A DNA stretch of 64,000 nucleotides from NCBI GenBank assembly GCA_024803745.1, contig JANJXV010000004.1, positions 40,554,358 through 40,618,357 of the forward strand, written 5' to 3'. Shown one piece after another: positions 20,165-30,559 of this stretch. The notes beneath the pieces are model-generated. The model worked only from the letters and a program-made list of their open reading frames with translations. It was not told the origin of the DNA and did not search any database. This DNA comes from Megascapheus bottae. Its lineage: Eukaryota; Chordata; Mammalia; Rodentia; Geomyidae. Positions within the stretch are counted from its first letter, which is position 1. Every line of letters starts with the position of its first letter. Both the position numbers and the translations under genes were made by a program.

Positions 20165-20420
20165 ACAGATTGCAGTTTGCAGCCAGACTAGGCAGGAAAA
20201 TCTATGAGGTTCTTATCTCCAATTAAGTGGGCATATGCCCTCTCGTGCATGTGCTCGCGCGCGCGCACACACACAAACACACACACATACACACACACAC
20301 ACTCACACACACAAAGCAAAAGTAGAGTTATGGCTCAAGTAGTAGAGCACCAACCTTAAATGAAAAGCTCAAGTACAGTGCCCAGGCCCTGAGTTCAAGC
20401 CCCAGGACTAGGACAAAAAT
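20165..20420 (+). mobile_element. B1-Geo SINE interrupted by a CG/CA array
   Basis: 'gcagtttgcagccagactag', 'ttcttatctccaattaagtg', then a (CG)n/(CA)n array at about 20250-20313, then Geo 'gttatggctcaagtagtaga' and 'ctgagttcaagccccaggac'. The array lies at the head/Geo junction. Confidence 0.82.
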
Positions 20421-20439
20421 AAAGCAAAACAAAATAAAG

Positions 20440-20512
20440 GGCTAGAGTTATGTCTTAGTGGTGGAGTATTTTGTTGGCATGAGCAATGTCCTGGATTCGA
20501 TCAACCAGCACA
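20440..20512 (+). mobile_element. ID-like monomer
   Basis: 'gggctagagttatgtcttag', 'ctggattcgatcaaccagca'. No Geo half. Confidence 0.65.
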
Positions 20513-20527
20513 ACAAAAGAAAAGCAA

Positions 20528-20625
20528 AGCTGTATTGTGACAGAAGTAATCCCAGCCCTTGGGAGGCTGGAGCAGGAGGATTGTGAAGCCAGACTGGGCT
20601 ACAGAACTAGACTTTCTTCCAAAAC
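20528..20625 (+). mobile_element. B1-like fragment
   Basis: 'agtaatcccagcccttggga', 'gaagccagactgggctacag'. Short and diverged, directly after the ID monomer. Confidence 0.65.
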
Positions 20626-21861
20626 AAAGGGAATGGGGGTGTGATATTCTAATAATGGGAATAACATGGCTCAAAAATCTCCCGTCTCTCAGGCTGAGGA
20701 CTAACTACATGTGAAAACCTGCAGACAGACCATAGAGATAAAGTCAGGAAGTCCTCGTGCCCCTGGCCTGGCTAGGAATGGTTAAAGAGAATTATTTCAC
20801 AACATTTCTGCATGTGTTTGTTTATTTTTAGACAAGCCTGTCTACCAGGAAAACTGCTTGAACTAAGAGGCTCCTTGAGATTCGCTGGGATGTGCTGTGA
20901 CTTGCCAGGCTCTGCTCAGGGCTGAGGGGGAGGGTGTGTTCCTGGGCCGTTGCTGATTTTCTCTGCCCCAGCCAGTTTTCTGGGAGGAGATTGCCAAACT
21001 GTTCCTAGTGGGGTGGTGGAAGCCTGCAGCAGGGGACAGCCCCCAGGAGGAGAAACTAGTCTCTCTTAAGTGGCACTTATCATAGCAAGGGGACTGCAGG
21101 AGACCAGGAGATACCAACACACAGCATAGCACTTCGCAGGATGATTCTTTGGATTGAAGACAATGAAGAAATAACAGACTCCACAGAAAGCTCTCTCCCT
21201 CCTTCCCCACTATTTGCCTAAAAGCAGGCTTAGACTCTTAATCACCGGGCTCTTTGATCAGCCCAGAGGAAGAATGAGAGGAATCTATACAACAAACATG
21301 AAAACAACCCTTTCCTTCCATCCGGCTCCCCCATGTATTTACCTTCCCACAGCTTGCTGCCCTTCTAAACATCAGACCCTTCTCTTTCCCTTCCCAAAAA
21401 GTCATTGTCCTTTGTTAACATATCACCTAGGCCCCAAGTTCAAACATTTCTTTTTGAATTATTTCTCCCTGAGCTTCTCCTGTCTGTATGTGGACTATGC
21501 CTGTTAATAAAGTCTTTCTCTCTCTCCTCCTTTCTTCCCTCTCTCCTTTCTGCCCTCCTACCCACTTTCCTCTGGCTGTCTTTAGTTTAATTGGCAAAGC
21601 CCCAAGTAAGGAACCAAAGAAACAAAGGTAGAAGCTTTCTCCTGGCCCAGCTATAAAGAGCAAGAGCTAGCAGCACAAGCATGTGAACAATGCCAGCTGT
21701 GGCAGGTGTTCCCTGGTTCATTTCATGCCCAAAATAGATATACTTTTACTAGTCTTCTTCCATGCAACAAAATTATCATTGATAATTTCCAATAAAATGG
21801 AATAGATGATAATAATGGTCAGAAAAGAAACAGCAGGGTTTTATTGTTCTTTAGGCCTAAA
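20626..21861. other. 1.2 kb of unique-looking sequence
   Basis: A 115-codon minus-strand frame (20863-21210) and a 97-codon plus frame (21214-21507) match nothing I know. An AATAAA occurs at 21506-21511 before a pyrimidine-rich stretch; without an upstream exon it is weak evidence of a transcript end. Confidence 0.5.
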
Positions 21862-21957
21862 TTGCTTTGGTCTCAAATTCTTGAGCTCAAATACTCTTCC
21901 TCTCTAGCCTCGCATATACAAGGATTCTGGAAGTGAACCACCACACTCAGCTCAGGA
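21862..21957 (-). mobile_element. B1/7SL-like fragment
   Basis: 'ctcaaattcttgagctcaaa' and 'gaaccaccacactcagctca' on the plus strand are reverse-oriented 7SL-type SINE landmarks. Diverged. Confidence 0.5.
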
Positions 21958-22383
21958 GTTTTGAGACAGGATAGACAGATGAAGAGATGGGGACAATAAT
22001 AGTTCTTTTAAAAATAAGTATCAGACTCAGAAGCAACTAGAAAAAAATGGTTAATAACAGCCTCCTGTCAAATCTCTATAAATGGGTAGAGACAGAAACA
22101 TAAGTATATCTGGAAAGAAGTCCTGAAACTTTCCATGTGATTCAAAGTTTTGGGAACATATTGCAGAAACACCTTCAATGATTTAGAATAATCAGCCACA
22201 TTCATCTTGGCTACCCAGAACCATGGTCTAATGGTTGGGGATTGCTAGGTGATGAGCATGCTCAGAAAAAATAATGGCACGCAGATTATAGCTGTCATTT
22301 TGAGTCTTTAACTACCATTTCCTGTATGGGGAGCAAGGAATTTTCTCTTTCATCTCCTTTTCTTCCTGCTTTAATGTGTTATA
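21958..22383. other. No gene or repeat recognised
   Basis: AT-rich unique-looking sequence; nothing seen. Confidence 0.45.
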
Positions 22384-22398
22384 CACTAATAAACTCTT

Positions 22399-22584
22399 TT
22401 TTTTTTTCCAGTCCTGGGGCTCACGGCCTGAGCACTGTCCTTGGGTTTTCTCAAGGCCAGCACTCTACCACTTAAGCCATAGCACCACTTCTGGCTTTTT
22501 TCTATGTATGTAGTACTGAGGAATCGAACCCTGGTCTTCGTGCATGCTAGGCAAGCACTCTATCACTAGGCCAAACTCCCGGCC
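22399..22584 (-). mobile_element. IDL-Geo SINE with perfect 15-bp TSD
   Basis: 'cactaataaactctt' at 22384-22398 and 22585-22599 exactly flanks a full dimer ending 'ccaaactcccggcc'. Geo has a small deletion ('ggggctcacggcc'). Confidence 0.95.
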
Positions 22585-22599
22585 CACTAATAAACTCTT

Positions 22600-22757
22600 A
22601 TTTAGACAAACTTTCACCTTTTTCAAAAGCCACTCTACTGTGTATCAAAAACAGAACAGCTTTCCTTTTAATAATTTTATTGTAATATTTATTTCATTTA
22701 ATTTTTATTTCTTGGTGGGCATGGTTTATATATATGAAATTTGATTTAAAAAGACTA
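22600..22757. other. AT-rich unique stretch
   Basis: Separates the SINE from the L1; contains the left copy of the L1 target site (aaaaagacta, 22748-22757). Confidence 0.4.
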
Positions 22758-24322
22758 CCACGCAGCCACATGCAGAAAACTAAAACTTGACCCTCGCCTT
22801 TCACCATGCACAAGCATTAACTCAAAGTGGATGAAGGACCTCAACGTCAGACCGGAAACCGTGAAACTGCTACATGATAAAGTAGGAGAGACACTGGAAC
22901 TCATAGGCACAGGCAAAAGATTCCTGAACAGAATCCCAGGGTCACAACAGATTGGAGAGAGACTCAATAAATGGGACTACCTAAAAATAAAAAGTTTCTG
23001 TGCAGATAAAAACATAGTCGCTGGGGTCGGGAGTTTGGCCTAGTGGTAGAGTGCTTGCCTAGCATGAATACCTAGGTTCGATTCCTCAGTATCACATACA
23101 TAGAAAAAAGCCAGAAGTGGTGCTGAGGCTCACATGGTAGAGCTCTAGCCTTGAGAAAGTCCAAGGACAGTGCTCAGGCCCTGAGCCCAAGCCGAAGACT
23201 GGCAAAAAAACAAAACAAAACAAAACAAAACAGAAAAACAATAAAAAAGCCAAACATAGTCGCAAAAGTAGAGATACAGCCAACCAACTGGGAAAAGATA
23301 TTCACCAACAATACATCTAACAAATGCTTAATATCCAGTATCTATAGGGAACTCAAGAAACTAATCTCCCCCAAACCCAATAAACCATTCACTAAACGGG
23401 CAAGGGAACTAAAGAGAGACTTATCAGAAGAAGAGATTAAAATGGCAGAAAAGCATATGAGAAAATGTTCATCATCCATGGTCATAAAGGAAATGCAAAT
23501 AAAAACAACCCTAAGATACCACCCTAAGATACCTTACCCCAACAAGAATGGCCAAGATTTTGAACTCAGACAATGACAGTTGCTGGCGGGGTTGTGGAGA
23601 AAAAGGAACCCTACTACACTGCTGATGGGTGGGATTGTAAACTAGTTCAGCCACTCTGGAAAGCAGTGTGGACGTTCCTTAAAGAACTGAAAATAGACCT
23701 TCCCTATGATCCCGCCATACCACTTCTGGGCATCTATCCTGAACAGCATGACCCAGGATATTATAAAGACACCTGCTCAGCTATGTTCATCTCTGCACTA
23801 TTCACAATAGCCAGGCGATGGAAACAGTGCAGATGCCCGACTGCAGATGAATGGATACAGAAAATGTGGTATATATACACAATGGAATTCTACATAGCCA
23901 ACAGACAAGATAAAATAATGGCATTTGCAGGGAAGTGGATGAATCTAGAGCGAATCATGCTGAGTGAGACAAGTCAAGACCTAAGGAACAAAAGGCGCAT
24001 GGTATCCTTAATATTCGGCTATTAAATCCAAAGAGTACAAGAGCGAGGACTCAATAACTGCATGCCCAAAGCTATGGACATGGTAATGGAAATATAATCC
24101 TAACTATATAGAGATAAAAACCTATGACTCTATAGATATAATGTTTTATTTCATAAATTAATATGTTTCTATGACAAACCCTTAGCCTAATTTTGATTAA
24201 GTTCTAAATACTAAGTCCCAGTGATTGTAAATAGAGATTCCCCCCTTGAACACTTGATTGTTAAACTTGTCATTTAAAATATGATGTAAAAATCAATGTT
24301 AATAAATTCTTTAATTAAAAAA
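22758..24322 (+). mobile_element. 5'-truncated L1: ORF2 C-terminus and 3' UTR (type B), with internal SINE
   Basis: ORF2 C-terminal region reads 'MKDLNVRPETVKLLHDKVGE' from 22831, continues after the SINE with a 'PTNWEKIFTNNTSNK' stretch, the Cys-rich 'CWRGCGEKGTLLHC' (23581-23622) and 'ELKIDLPYDPAIPLLGIYP', ending near 24025. The frame is broken by the SINE (23022-23251), a 13-bp tandem duplication (23509-23534) and another shift near the TGA at 23623. The 3' UTR runs to an A-rich end. A possible TSD is aaaaagacta (22748-22757 and 24323-24332). ORF2 of L1 encodes endonuclease and reverse transcriptase; this copy lacks both domains and is dead. Confidence 0.95.
23022..23251 (+). mobile_element. 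IDL-Geo SINE inside L1 ORF2
   Basis: Full dimer with a (CAAAA)n tail, flanked by the perfect 12-bp TSD aaacatagtcgc (23010-23021 and 23252-23263). It is younger than the L1 it interrupts. Confidence 0.96.
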
Positions 24323-24338
24323 AAAAAGACTATCTCCT

Positions 24339-24528
24339 GGGCTAGGAGTTTGGCCTGGTGGTAGAGTGTTTGCCTCGCACGCACGAAGACCTGGGTTCGG
24401 TTCCTTGGTACCACATACATAGAAAAAAAGCCAGAAATGGTGCTGTGGCTCAAGTGGCAGAGTTCTAGCCTTGAGAAAGCCCAAGGGCAGGCCCTGGGTT
24501 CAAGGCCCAGGACTGGGAAAAAAAAAAA
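24339..24528 (+). mobile_element. IDL-Geo SINE at an L1 tail
   Basis: 'gggctaggagtttggcctgg', 'gggttcggttccttggtacc', Geo 'ctgtggctcaagtggcagag', with a small internal deletion ('cccaagggcaggccctggg'), and a poly-A tail. It begins a few bases after the L1 TSD. Confidence 0.93.
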
Positions 24529-25561
24529 GGACTGTCACCAGAGAGTAGATGAGGGATAAGGAGTTCCCTCAGCTTAGGATACACTCATGAAAAGCATTTC
24601 AGGGATCTCACGAGATGAGCATTCTGACAGTGGTTAATTTCAGCGTAATAACTCTAAAATAAATAACCTCTGCCACATAGTAACCTGTTATTTACTTCAT
24701 GATCGTTCCACAAGCAGGAACTCTGTTTCAACAGAGGCATGAACTCTGGACTGGGACCTCCGGAACCATGGCCCCAAATAAATCCTTTCTCCCTTAAATT
24801 GTTTCTGCCAGGCATTTTATCACAGCAATGCAAAGTTTCACTAAATATCCATGAGGGACTCAGTAAATAAAATGGATGGTGACTTTGGTGGGGCACGAAT
24901 GAGAACCTCACTGAGCATCGTAGTCTGGAATACCTAAACTGTATTTATTTTGAAGGGTAGGACGCCAGGTAGCAGGGCTGAGCAAAAGGCAGCAGGCACA
25001 GAGGGAATAGCATATGCAAAGGCACAGTGGCCCTTGACAATAGGCAAAGGATTTACCATGTTTCTCTGACGAATGGAATGTGATAAGGCAGACACCCAAG
25101 AGGCTTAGAGTGCCTCAGAAACTAGTTTGCAGGGAAGAGCCATTGGAGGAAGAGATGGAGGATACAAGTCTGAAACAACCAAGCTGGAGCAGACTGGAGG
25201 ATCATTGAAGGTAAGCCATGAAGAGGCACTCTGTTGCCCTCCACCCCAACCCACCCCAGACTTCTTTCTCTGCTCTATCTTTCAGTTGTATTTCATGCTG
25301 CAATCATGAATACTTCCCACCCAATCTGGATAATGGACTACTGAGCAAAACAACCTCTGAACTTGGTTTCTGCTCTGGAAGCTCCCATGCTTACAGCACT
25401 GCAAGGTGTCCTGAATTCAGCTTGAAACTGAGTTCCTGCAGGGCTCAGCAACTCGGAGCCACTTGTTGCCCTGTCCTCCTGAGAGAGGCTCAGGGAAACA
25501 TGGTAACTAGGGCTCTGTGGCTTGCTCAGAGGGCAAAGGTCTTGCCTGCTGCAGTCTGTGC
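24529..25561. other. Mostly unique; contains a MaLR-like LTR end
   Basis: At about 24735-24850, 'ccatggccccaaataaatcc', 'cttaaattgtttctgccagg' and 'cattttatcacagcaatgca' follow the order of a rodent MaLR-type LTR 3' end (plus strand). The rest has overlapping frames (for example 25218-25661, 147 codons, which runs into the L1 tail) with no recognised domain. Confidence 0.5.
24735..24850 (+). mobile_element. MaLR-like LTR 3' end
   Basis: Polyadenylation-region landmarks 'caaataaatcctttctccct' followed by 'tttatcacagcaatgcaaag'. Short and diverged. Confidence 0.5.
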
Positions 25562-25572
25562 TAAGGCAATTT

Positions 25573-26654
25573 TTTTTCTTTTTTTATATTTTTTATTGTA
25601 TTTAATAAAAGGGTTACACGATATTTGCCAGATAGAAGGTGCATTAATTCACATGCATTGATACCTTTTCTCATGTCTTGGTCCCCATTACCCTCCCTCT
25701 AACCCCCCATCTTGGTTTACCCCCTTCCCTATCCAATTTCAAATAACCAAATACAAATATATCCAATATATCAGATAACAAAGTGAGATACTGTAACAAT
25801 ATGAGATAACCAAGGGACAGCAAAAGAGATGAGAGATAATATAGTACATTAAGGACAACAATCATTCGTTATATGGCTTTTGTTTCAGTATCCTGGAGGT
25901 CTTTTCAATTAGCTTCAGACTATATGGCCTTATGTACCAAGGTTTTGCTCTATTGCAAATCTCTGCTAGTAGAGCCCAAGGTTTCTACTGATTATGACAA
26001 ATGAGGGAAACCATTGAGCCTAAGTTCCTTTGAGTCTGGCTTACTTCACTTAATATGATTTTTTCTAAGTCTTTCCATTTCCTAACAAATGGGTCCATGC
26101 CATTTTTTCTGACAGCAGCATAGAATTCCATTGTGTACAAATACTACATCTTGTTGATCCACTCATCAACTGAGGGATGTCTAGGTTGGTTCCATATCTT
26201 TGCTATGGTGAATAATGCTGCAACAAACATTGTTGTGCTAGTGGATTTAGTATGCCCTAGTTTCTGGATGGTTGAGTAAATGCCAAGTAATGGAATTACT
26301 GGGTCATAGGGGAGCTCTATGTTTAGCCTTTTGAGGCACTGCCACACTGCTTTCCATAGTGGTTGAATGAGTTTGCACTCCCACCAACAGTGTAGTAGTG
26401 ATCCCTCCTGGCCACATCCCCTCCAGCATCTGTTGTCATTCGTTTTCCTGATCCTGGCCATTCTAACTGGAGTGAGGTGGAATCTTAGAGTTGTTTTGAT
26501 TTGCATTTCTTTTATGACCAGAGATGTCGAGCATTTCTTCATGTGTCTATAGGCCATTTTTGTTTCTTCTTCAGAGAAGACTCTCTTTAAGTCTTTGGCC
26601 CATCTTTTAATGGGATGGTTGTTACTTTGGAGATCAGTTTTGGAGTGATTCAAT
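25573..26654 (-). mobile_element. 5'-truncated L1, type A 3' UTR, with 11-bp TSD
   Basis: The minus-strand ORF2 C-terminus is open for 169 codons (26144-26653) and includes '[20 protein letters not shown]', the '[18 protein letters not shown]' motif and '[15 protein letters not shown]'. A TAG at 26144-26146 replaces the Trp codon expected after 'DEWINKM', so the final ORF2 residues are cut off. The flanks taaggcaattt (25562-25572 and 26655-26665) are a perfect TSD, indicating a fairly recent insertion. Confidence 0.96.
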
Positions 26655-26665
26655 TAAGGCAATTT

Positions 26666-26947
26666 AAATGGAGAGGAGAGAGATGCACAAAGCTCCTTCT
26701 CCGCCAGCTCTGCACTGATGCCGTTATGTTTAGGACATGGGGAAAATGCCTTTCCTAACCCAGAGGAAATTCAAACTTATGAAGGGGAAAACTTGGCATC
26801 ACTTTAGCAAAATTCAAGTCAATTCCACATTCTACTGGAACCATGTAGAACGCCTGTGCTAGTTTTGTCTTATACTGCAGGTGACTCTCTGACAGGACAA
26901 CCTTGCTAGGTTATGACACATTCGAGGCGACACTATTTTGCCTCCAC
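26666..26947. other. No gene or repeat recognised
   Basis: Short unique stretch between two L1 tails. Confidence 0.4.
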
Positions 26948-27240
26948 ATTTTTTGTAATGTAAAGAGGGATTACAGTTAAATTCACCAGATAGTGGGTGT
27001 ATTACTTCTCACACATTGATATTCCTTCTCATGTTTTCTTCCCCATTTCCTTCCCCCCAGTCATCTTATTTCCCCCCTTCCCTTTCCTATTTCAAATAAA
27101 TAAACATATATACAATATACCAGGTAACAAACTCAGATACAGTAACAATATGAGACTAACCAAAGAGCAAAAAAAAAAAGAGAAGAGAAATAACATAGTA
27201 CATTAAGAACAATAATCACACAAGATAAAGCTCATGTTTT
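26948..27240 (-). mobile_element. L1 3' UTR fragment, type A
   Basis: 'agagggattacagttaaatt', 'ttttcttccccatttccttc', 'caatataccaggtaacaaac' match 25573-25870. It contains no ORF2. Confidence 0.9.
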
Positions 27241-27256
27241 ATGCCCTACGTTTTTC

Positions 27257-27390
27257 AAAAGAGGAGGAGGAGGAGGAAGAGGATCTGGAGGAGGAGGGGG
27301 AGGAAGAGGAGGAGGAAGGGGAAGGGAAAAGGGAAGGGGAACAGAAAAGGGAGGAGGAGGCAGAGGAGGAAGAGGAGGAGGAGAAGGAGG
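27257..27390. repeat. Polypurine (GGA/GAA)n tract
   Basis: 134 bp almost entirely A and G on the plus strand, interrupted only by TCT (27284-27286) and single C residues at about 27342 and 27361. It sits between an L1 tail and a SINE of the opposite strand. Confidence 0.95.
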
Positions 27391-27419
27391 TAGAAAATGA
27401 TGACAAGATCTGAACTTTC

Positions 27420-27634
27420 GTGTGCTGATGCTGGGGCTGGAACTCAGGGCCTGAGCACTATTCCTGAGTTTGTATACTCAAGTGTAGCACTGTATCACTG
27501 AGCCACAGCTCCACTTCTGAGTTTTTGGTGTTTTTGGAAAGAAAAGTTTTCCCCAGGCTGGCTTCTAACCACAGTCCTCACATCTCAGCCTCCTGAGCTG
27601 CCAGAATTATAGGTGTGAGCCATTAACACCTGGC
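27420..27634 (-). mobile_element. B1-Geo SINE
   Basis: 'ggggctggaactcagggcct', 'actgagccacagctccactt', then 'cagcctcctgagctgccaga' and 'gtgagccattaacacctggc'. Confidence 0.85.
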
Positions 27635-27949
27635 TGAACTATTTTTCAACTATTAAAATTGTTGGCTGCTCTCTACTCACCCATCACTGCTGGGATCCGC
27701 ACCGTGCCTCTTCTATGGTCTTTAGATTTGGTTAGACTAAAAGTCCCCGTGCTCATCAGGGATCTCCTGAAGTTTTCTCTTCAACCTTATATCATGCACC
27801 CATAAATTTACTTAAGTATTCTAGAGCAATCTGTAATCATTCTGGGACCCCTGGAGGCCAAGCACTGTTAAAGATTTTGCCTGTGTTAGCTTTTGTCTTT
27901 TGTAACATAAAGAAGGCAAAACAAATGTAATGAATTTCACTTTATTTAT
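27635..27949. other. No gene or repeat recognised
   Basis: Unique-looking sequence; nothing further seen. Confidence 0.45.
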
Positions 27950-28018
27950 TTGGCAGCACTGGGATTTGAACTCAGAGCCTCATACTTGCTAAGGTGTTCT
28001 GCCACTTGAACCATGGCT
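27950..28018 (-). mobile_element. ID-like monomer
   Basis: 'ggcagcactgggatttgaac', 'tcagagcctcatacttgcta', 'gttctgccacttgaacca' on the plus strand: reversed tRNA-derived SINE. Confidence 0.6.
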
Positions 28019-28151
28019 TCAAGCGTTTTATTTTTAGTGTTTCCAGTCCAAGTTGCACAGCAAGAGTCACCCTGTAGAAGTTCCATGAATGCCTGTTGAC
28101 CTGACTTTACCTCAGGCTGTGAACCTTCCAAGGAAAGGGATGGTGGCTTTT

Positions 28152-28839
28152 TTTTTTTTAATTTTATTTTGGGGCTAATGTATAGAGAGGTTACAGTTAC
28201 ATTTACCAGATAGTAACTGCATTACTTCTCAGCCCTTCTCATGTTTTTGTCCCCATTTCCCTCCTCCTCCTCCTCCCAATCTTTCCCCCTTCCCTTCCCT
28301 ATTTCAAATGAACAAATAAATGTGTATACAATATACCAGGTAACAAAGTCAGATACGTAACAACATTAGATTAACCATAAGGGCAATAAAAGAGAAGAGA
28401 AATAACAGTACATTAAGAACAACAAACAGGATAAACCTCTTGTTTCCTTATCCTGGAGTTCATTTCACCTAGCCACATCCTATATGACTTTATGTATCTA
28501 GGTTTTGAGCTATTGTGATCCTCTGCTAGGAGAGTCCTAGATGTGTACTAGTTATTACAAACGAGGGAAACTACTAAGCCTATGTTCCTTTGGGTCTGAC
28601 TTACTTCACTTAATATAATTTTTCAAGTCTTCCCATTTCCTTATGAATGAGGCGATGTCGTTCTTTCTGATGGCATCATAGAATTCCATTGTGTATAAAT
28701 ACCACATCTTCTTGATCCATTCATCTACTGAGGGGCATCTGGGTTGGATCCATATCTTACCTATGGTGAATAATGCTTCAGTGAACATCGTAGTGCTAGT
28801 GGCTTTAGTATGTTTTTGTTTCTGGACATTTCAGTAAGT
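28152..28839 (-). mobile_element. 5'-truncated L1, type A, with 15-16-bp TSD
   Basis: Long poly-T, type A 3' UTR, then an ORF2 end whose minus-strand frame (28606-28788) reads 'SVDEWIKKMWYLYTMEFYDA'. Flanks gggatggtggcttt(t) from 28137 and gggatggtagctttt from 28840 form a TSD with one mismatch. Unlike the copy at 25573 it keeps the Trp codon after KKM. Confidence 0.94.
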
Positions 28840-28855
28840 GGGATGGTAGCTTTTT

Positions 28856-29272
28856 GTGACCTTCATCAATGAAGTCCACAGATGTTCTAGTTTTTCTTAA
28901 TTTGGTCTGTAGGCCCAAGAGCCTGTACAAGTTTCCCGGAGCAAAGCATGTTATAGTGGCACATAATCTCAGTATTTAAGATTTGAATTTAAAAAAAAAA
29001 AAAGAAATATCACTTAGGGCAGGCAAGAAGAAAGAAGTCTTCAGAGTGCTGAAATTGCCCTGCCATTTCATACAGGTGTCAACAGAGGTTCAGGATCAAA
29101 CAGAAAACTACCTGCTTTCAAACGTGAAGCATCACCAGCTCAGTATAAACCTGGTGTTTGATAAAGAAAGCTCTGTCTGTCCCAGTATGACAAATACATA
29201 CCACCACTTCTGATTCCATCCTCTTCATGGCCAGGTGGCCATGTAGTGATTACCTTCCTGACAGATGCATAA
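28856..29272. other. No gene recognised
   Basis: Contains an A13 run at about 28990 preceded by a short B1-like trace ('ggcacataatctcagtattt'), too short to call. A 76-codon frame at 28983-29213 has no family features. Confidence 0.45.
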
Positions 29273-29660
29273 GTAATATAGCTCCTAAAACTGATGTATT
29301 TATTGGTCAGGGTTCTCTAGAGAAAAATCAATATGAGATCTCTGTCTCTCCCTGTTTCTGTCAATTTCTCTCTCTCTCTCTCTCTCTCCCTCTCTCTCTC
29401 TCTCTCTCAATCGTTCTCACTCTCACCTATCTCAGTGTGTGCTCCCTGATGCATGTAGAAAAAGAGAGAAGCAGTCACACAGAATAATTGTGAAGAATTT
29501 GGTTTATTATGAAGAATTAGAATTATTATGAAGAATTAGTAGCATCATCTACAAGGTGGAGACCCAAGAAAACTGGTGCTAGAGTTCAGTCCAAGCCCCG
29601 AAGCCTGATAACCAAGGTATCCAATGGTGTATTGCCTACTCCTGTAGACGAGAGGATAGA
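29273..29660. mobile_element. Old interspersed repeat, family undetermined
   Basis: 'attggtcagggttctctaga', later 'caaggtggagacccaagaaa' and 'agttcagtccaagcccc' resemble a mammal-wide repeat that I recognise by its landmarks but cannot name with confidence. A CT array (29371-29408) lies inside it. Confidence 0.4.
29371..29408. repeat. (CT)n microsatellite
   Basis: CT array with one CCC interruption inside the older repeat. Confidence 0.9.
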
Positions 29661-29944
29661 TGTCATCTGCAAAAGACAGAAACATCACTACTTATCTTGG
29701 TGCACTACTGATCTTTGGATACTACCTATAGGATTTCTACGACTATTATGAGAATGATAGGAGTTAAATGACAATCATCATGAAGTCCCTTTATTAAAAG
29801 TATTAAATTCAAGCACTTATCTGAACTCTAAAAATGTTATTATGGCATATAATCATAATGATAATAATAATAATGCCGAATGTCTTTGATTAAAAGAAGA
29901 TAAAAGGGTGACAAGCAAAAGTCATGTGTAATCTTTTTTAAAAA

Positions 29945-30212
29945 ATGTAGCTCAGGGCCGGAGTTTGGCCTAGTGGTAGAGTGCTTGCCTAGCATGCACG
30001 AAGATCCAGGTTCGATTCCTCGGTACCACATACGCAGCAAAAAGCCAGAAGTGGTGCTGTGGTTCAAGAGGTAGAGCCCTAGTCTTAAGAAAATGCAGGG
30101 ACAGTGCTCAGGCCCTGCGCTCAAGCCCAGGACTGGCAAAAAAAAAAAATGTAGCTCAGTAAACACTTGACTAGATGTACAAGGCTATAGGTTCAAATCC
30201 TAGCAACACATG
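29945..30212 (+). mobile_element. ID-like monomer split by IDL-Geo
   Basis: 'tgtagctcag' before the insertion and 'taaacacttgactagatgta', 'ggttcaaatcctagcaacac' after it form one tRNA-derived monomer. The IDL-Geo at 29956 interrupts it. Confidence 0.65.
29956..30144 (+). mobile_element. IDL-Geo SINE with 15-bp TSD
   Basis: aaaaatgtagctcag occurs at 29941-29955 and 30145-30159. Full dimer: 'gaggccta'-type start changed to 'ggccggagtttggcctagtg', Geo 'gctgtggttcaagaggtaga', poly-A tail. Confidence 0.95.
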
Positions 30213-30559
30213 TGTGCATGTATGCACACACATACACACACACAAAAAAGAAAAAAGTTAAATTTAAAGAATATTCTTTATATTTTATAGTCTATCCGTT
30301 TAATATATTTCCATCAACTACAATTCTACAATTCTGTATATGTATTTATCCAATCAATAAAAGTTAACAATTAGAAAAGGCAGGAAGGAAATAAAGGAGC
30401 AAATAAATCTCTCCTTCTTCCACCCTTTGTTCTGGCCCAACTTCAAAGAGAGCGCCACCACGAACTCAAGTATAGAGGAGGGCCATCTATTTTCTTGAGC
30501 CCAGGAATTCAAATGTTAATCCCACCTGGAGGCACATTGTGTGTTCCATCTTCTCTGAG
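30213..30559. other. No gene recognised
   Basis: A (CA)n run at 30223-30247, then AT-rich unique-looking sequence. Confidence 0.45.

Noticed and set aside
21506..21511. AATAAA as a gene 3' end
   Set aside because: No upstream exon or conserved coding sequence; such hexamers are frequent by chance and in LTR relics.
25218..25661. 147-codon plus-strand frame
   Set aside because: Its 3' part is antisense L1 3' UTR; the 5' part has no recognised domain and no exon signals.
27257..27390. Glu/Gly-rich acidic protein exon
   Set aside because: The purine tract could code for Glu/Gly, but there are no splice sites, no similar flanking codons and a SINE follows directly.
29956..30030. Functional tRNA gene
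   Set aside because: The A- and B-box-like sequences belong to the ID half of SINEs, which lack a cloverleaf; the same holds for all ID-like copies in the window.
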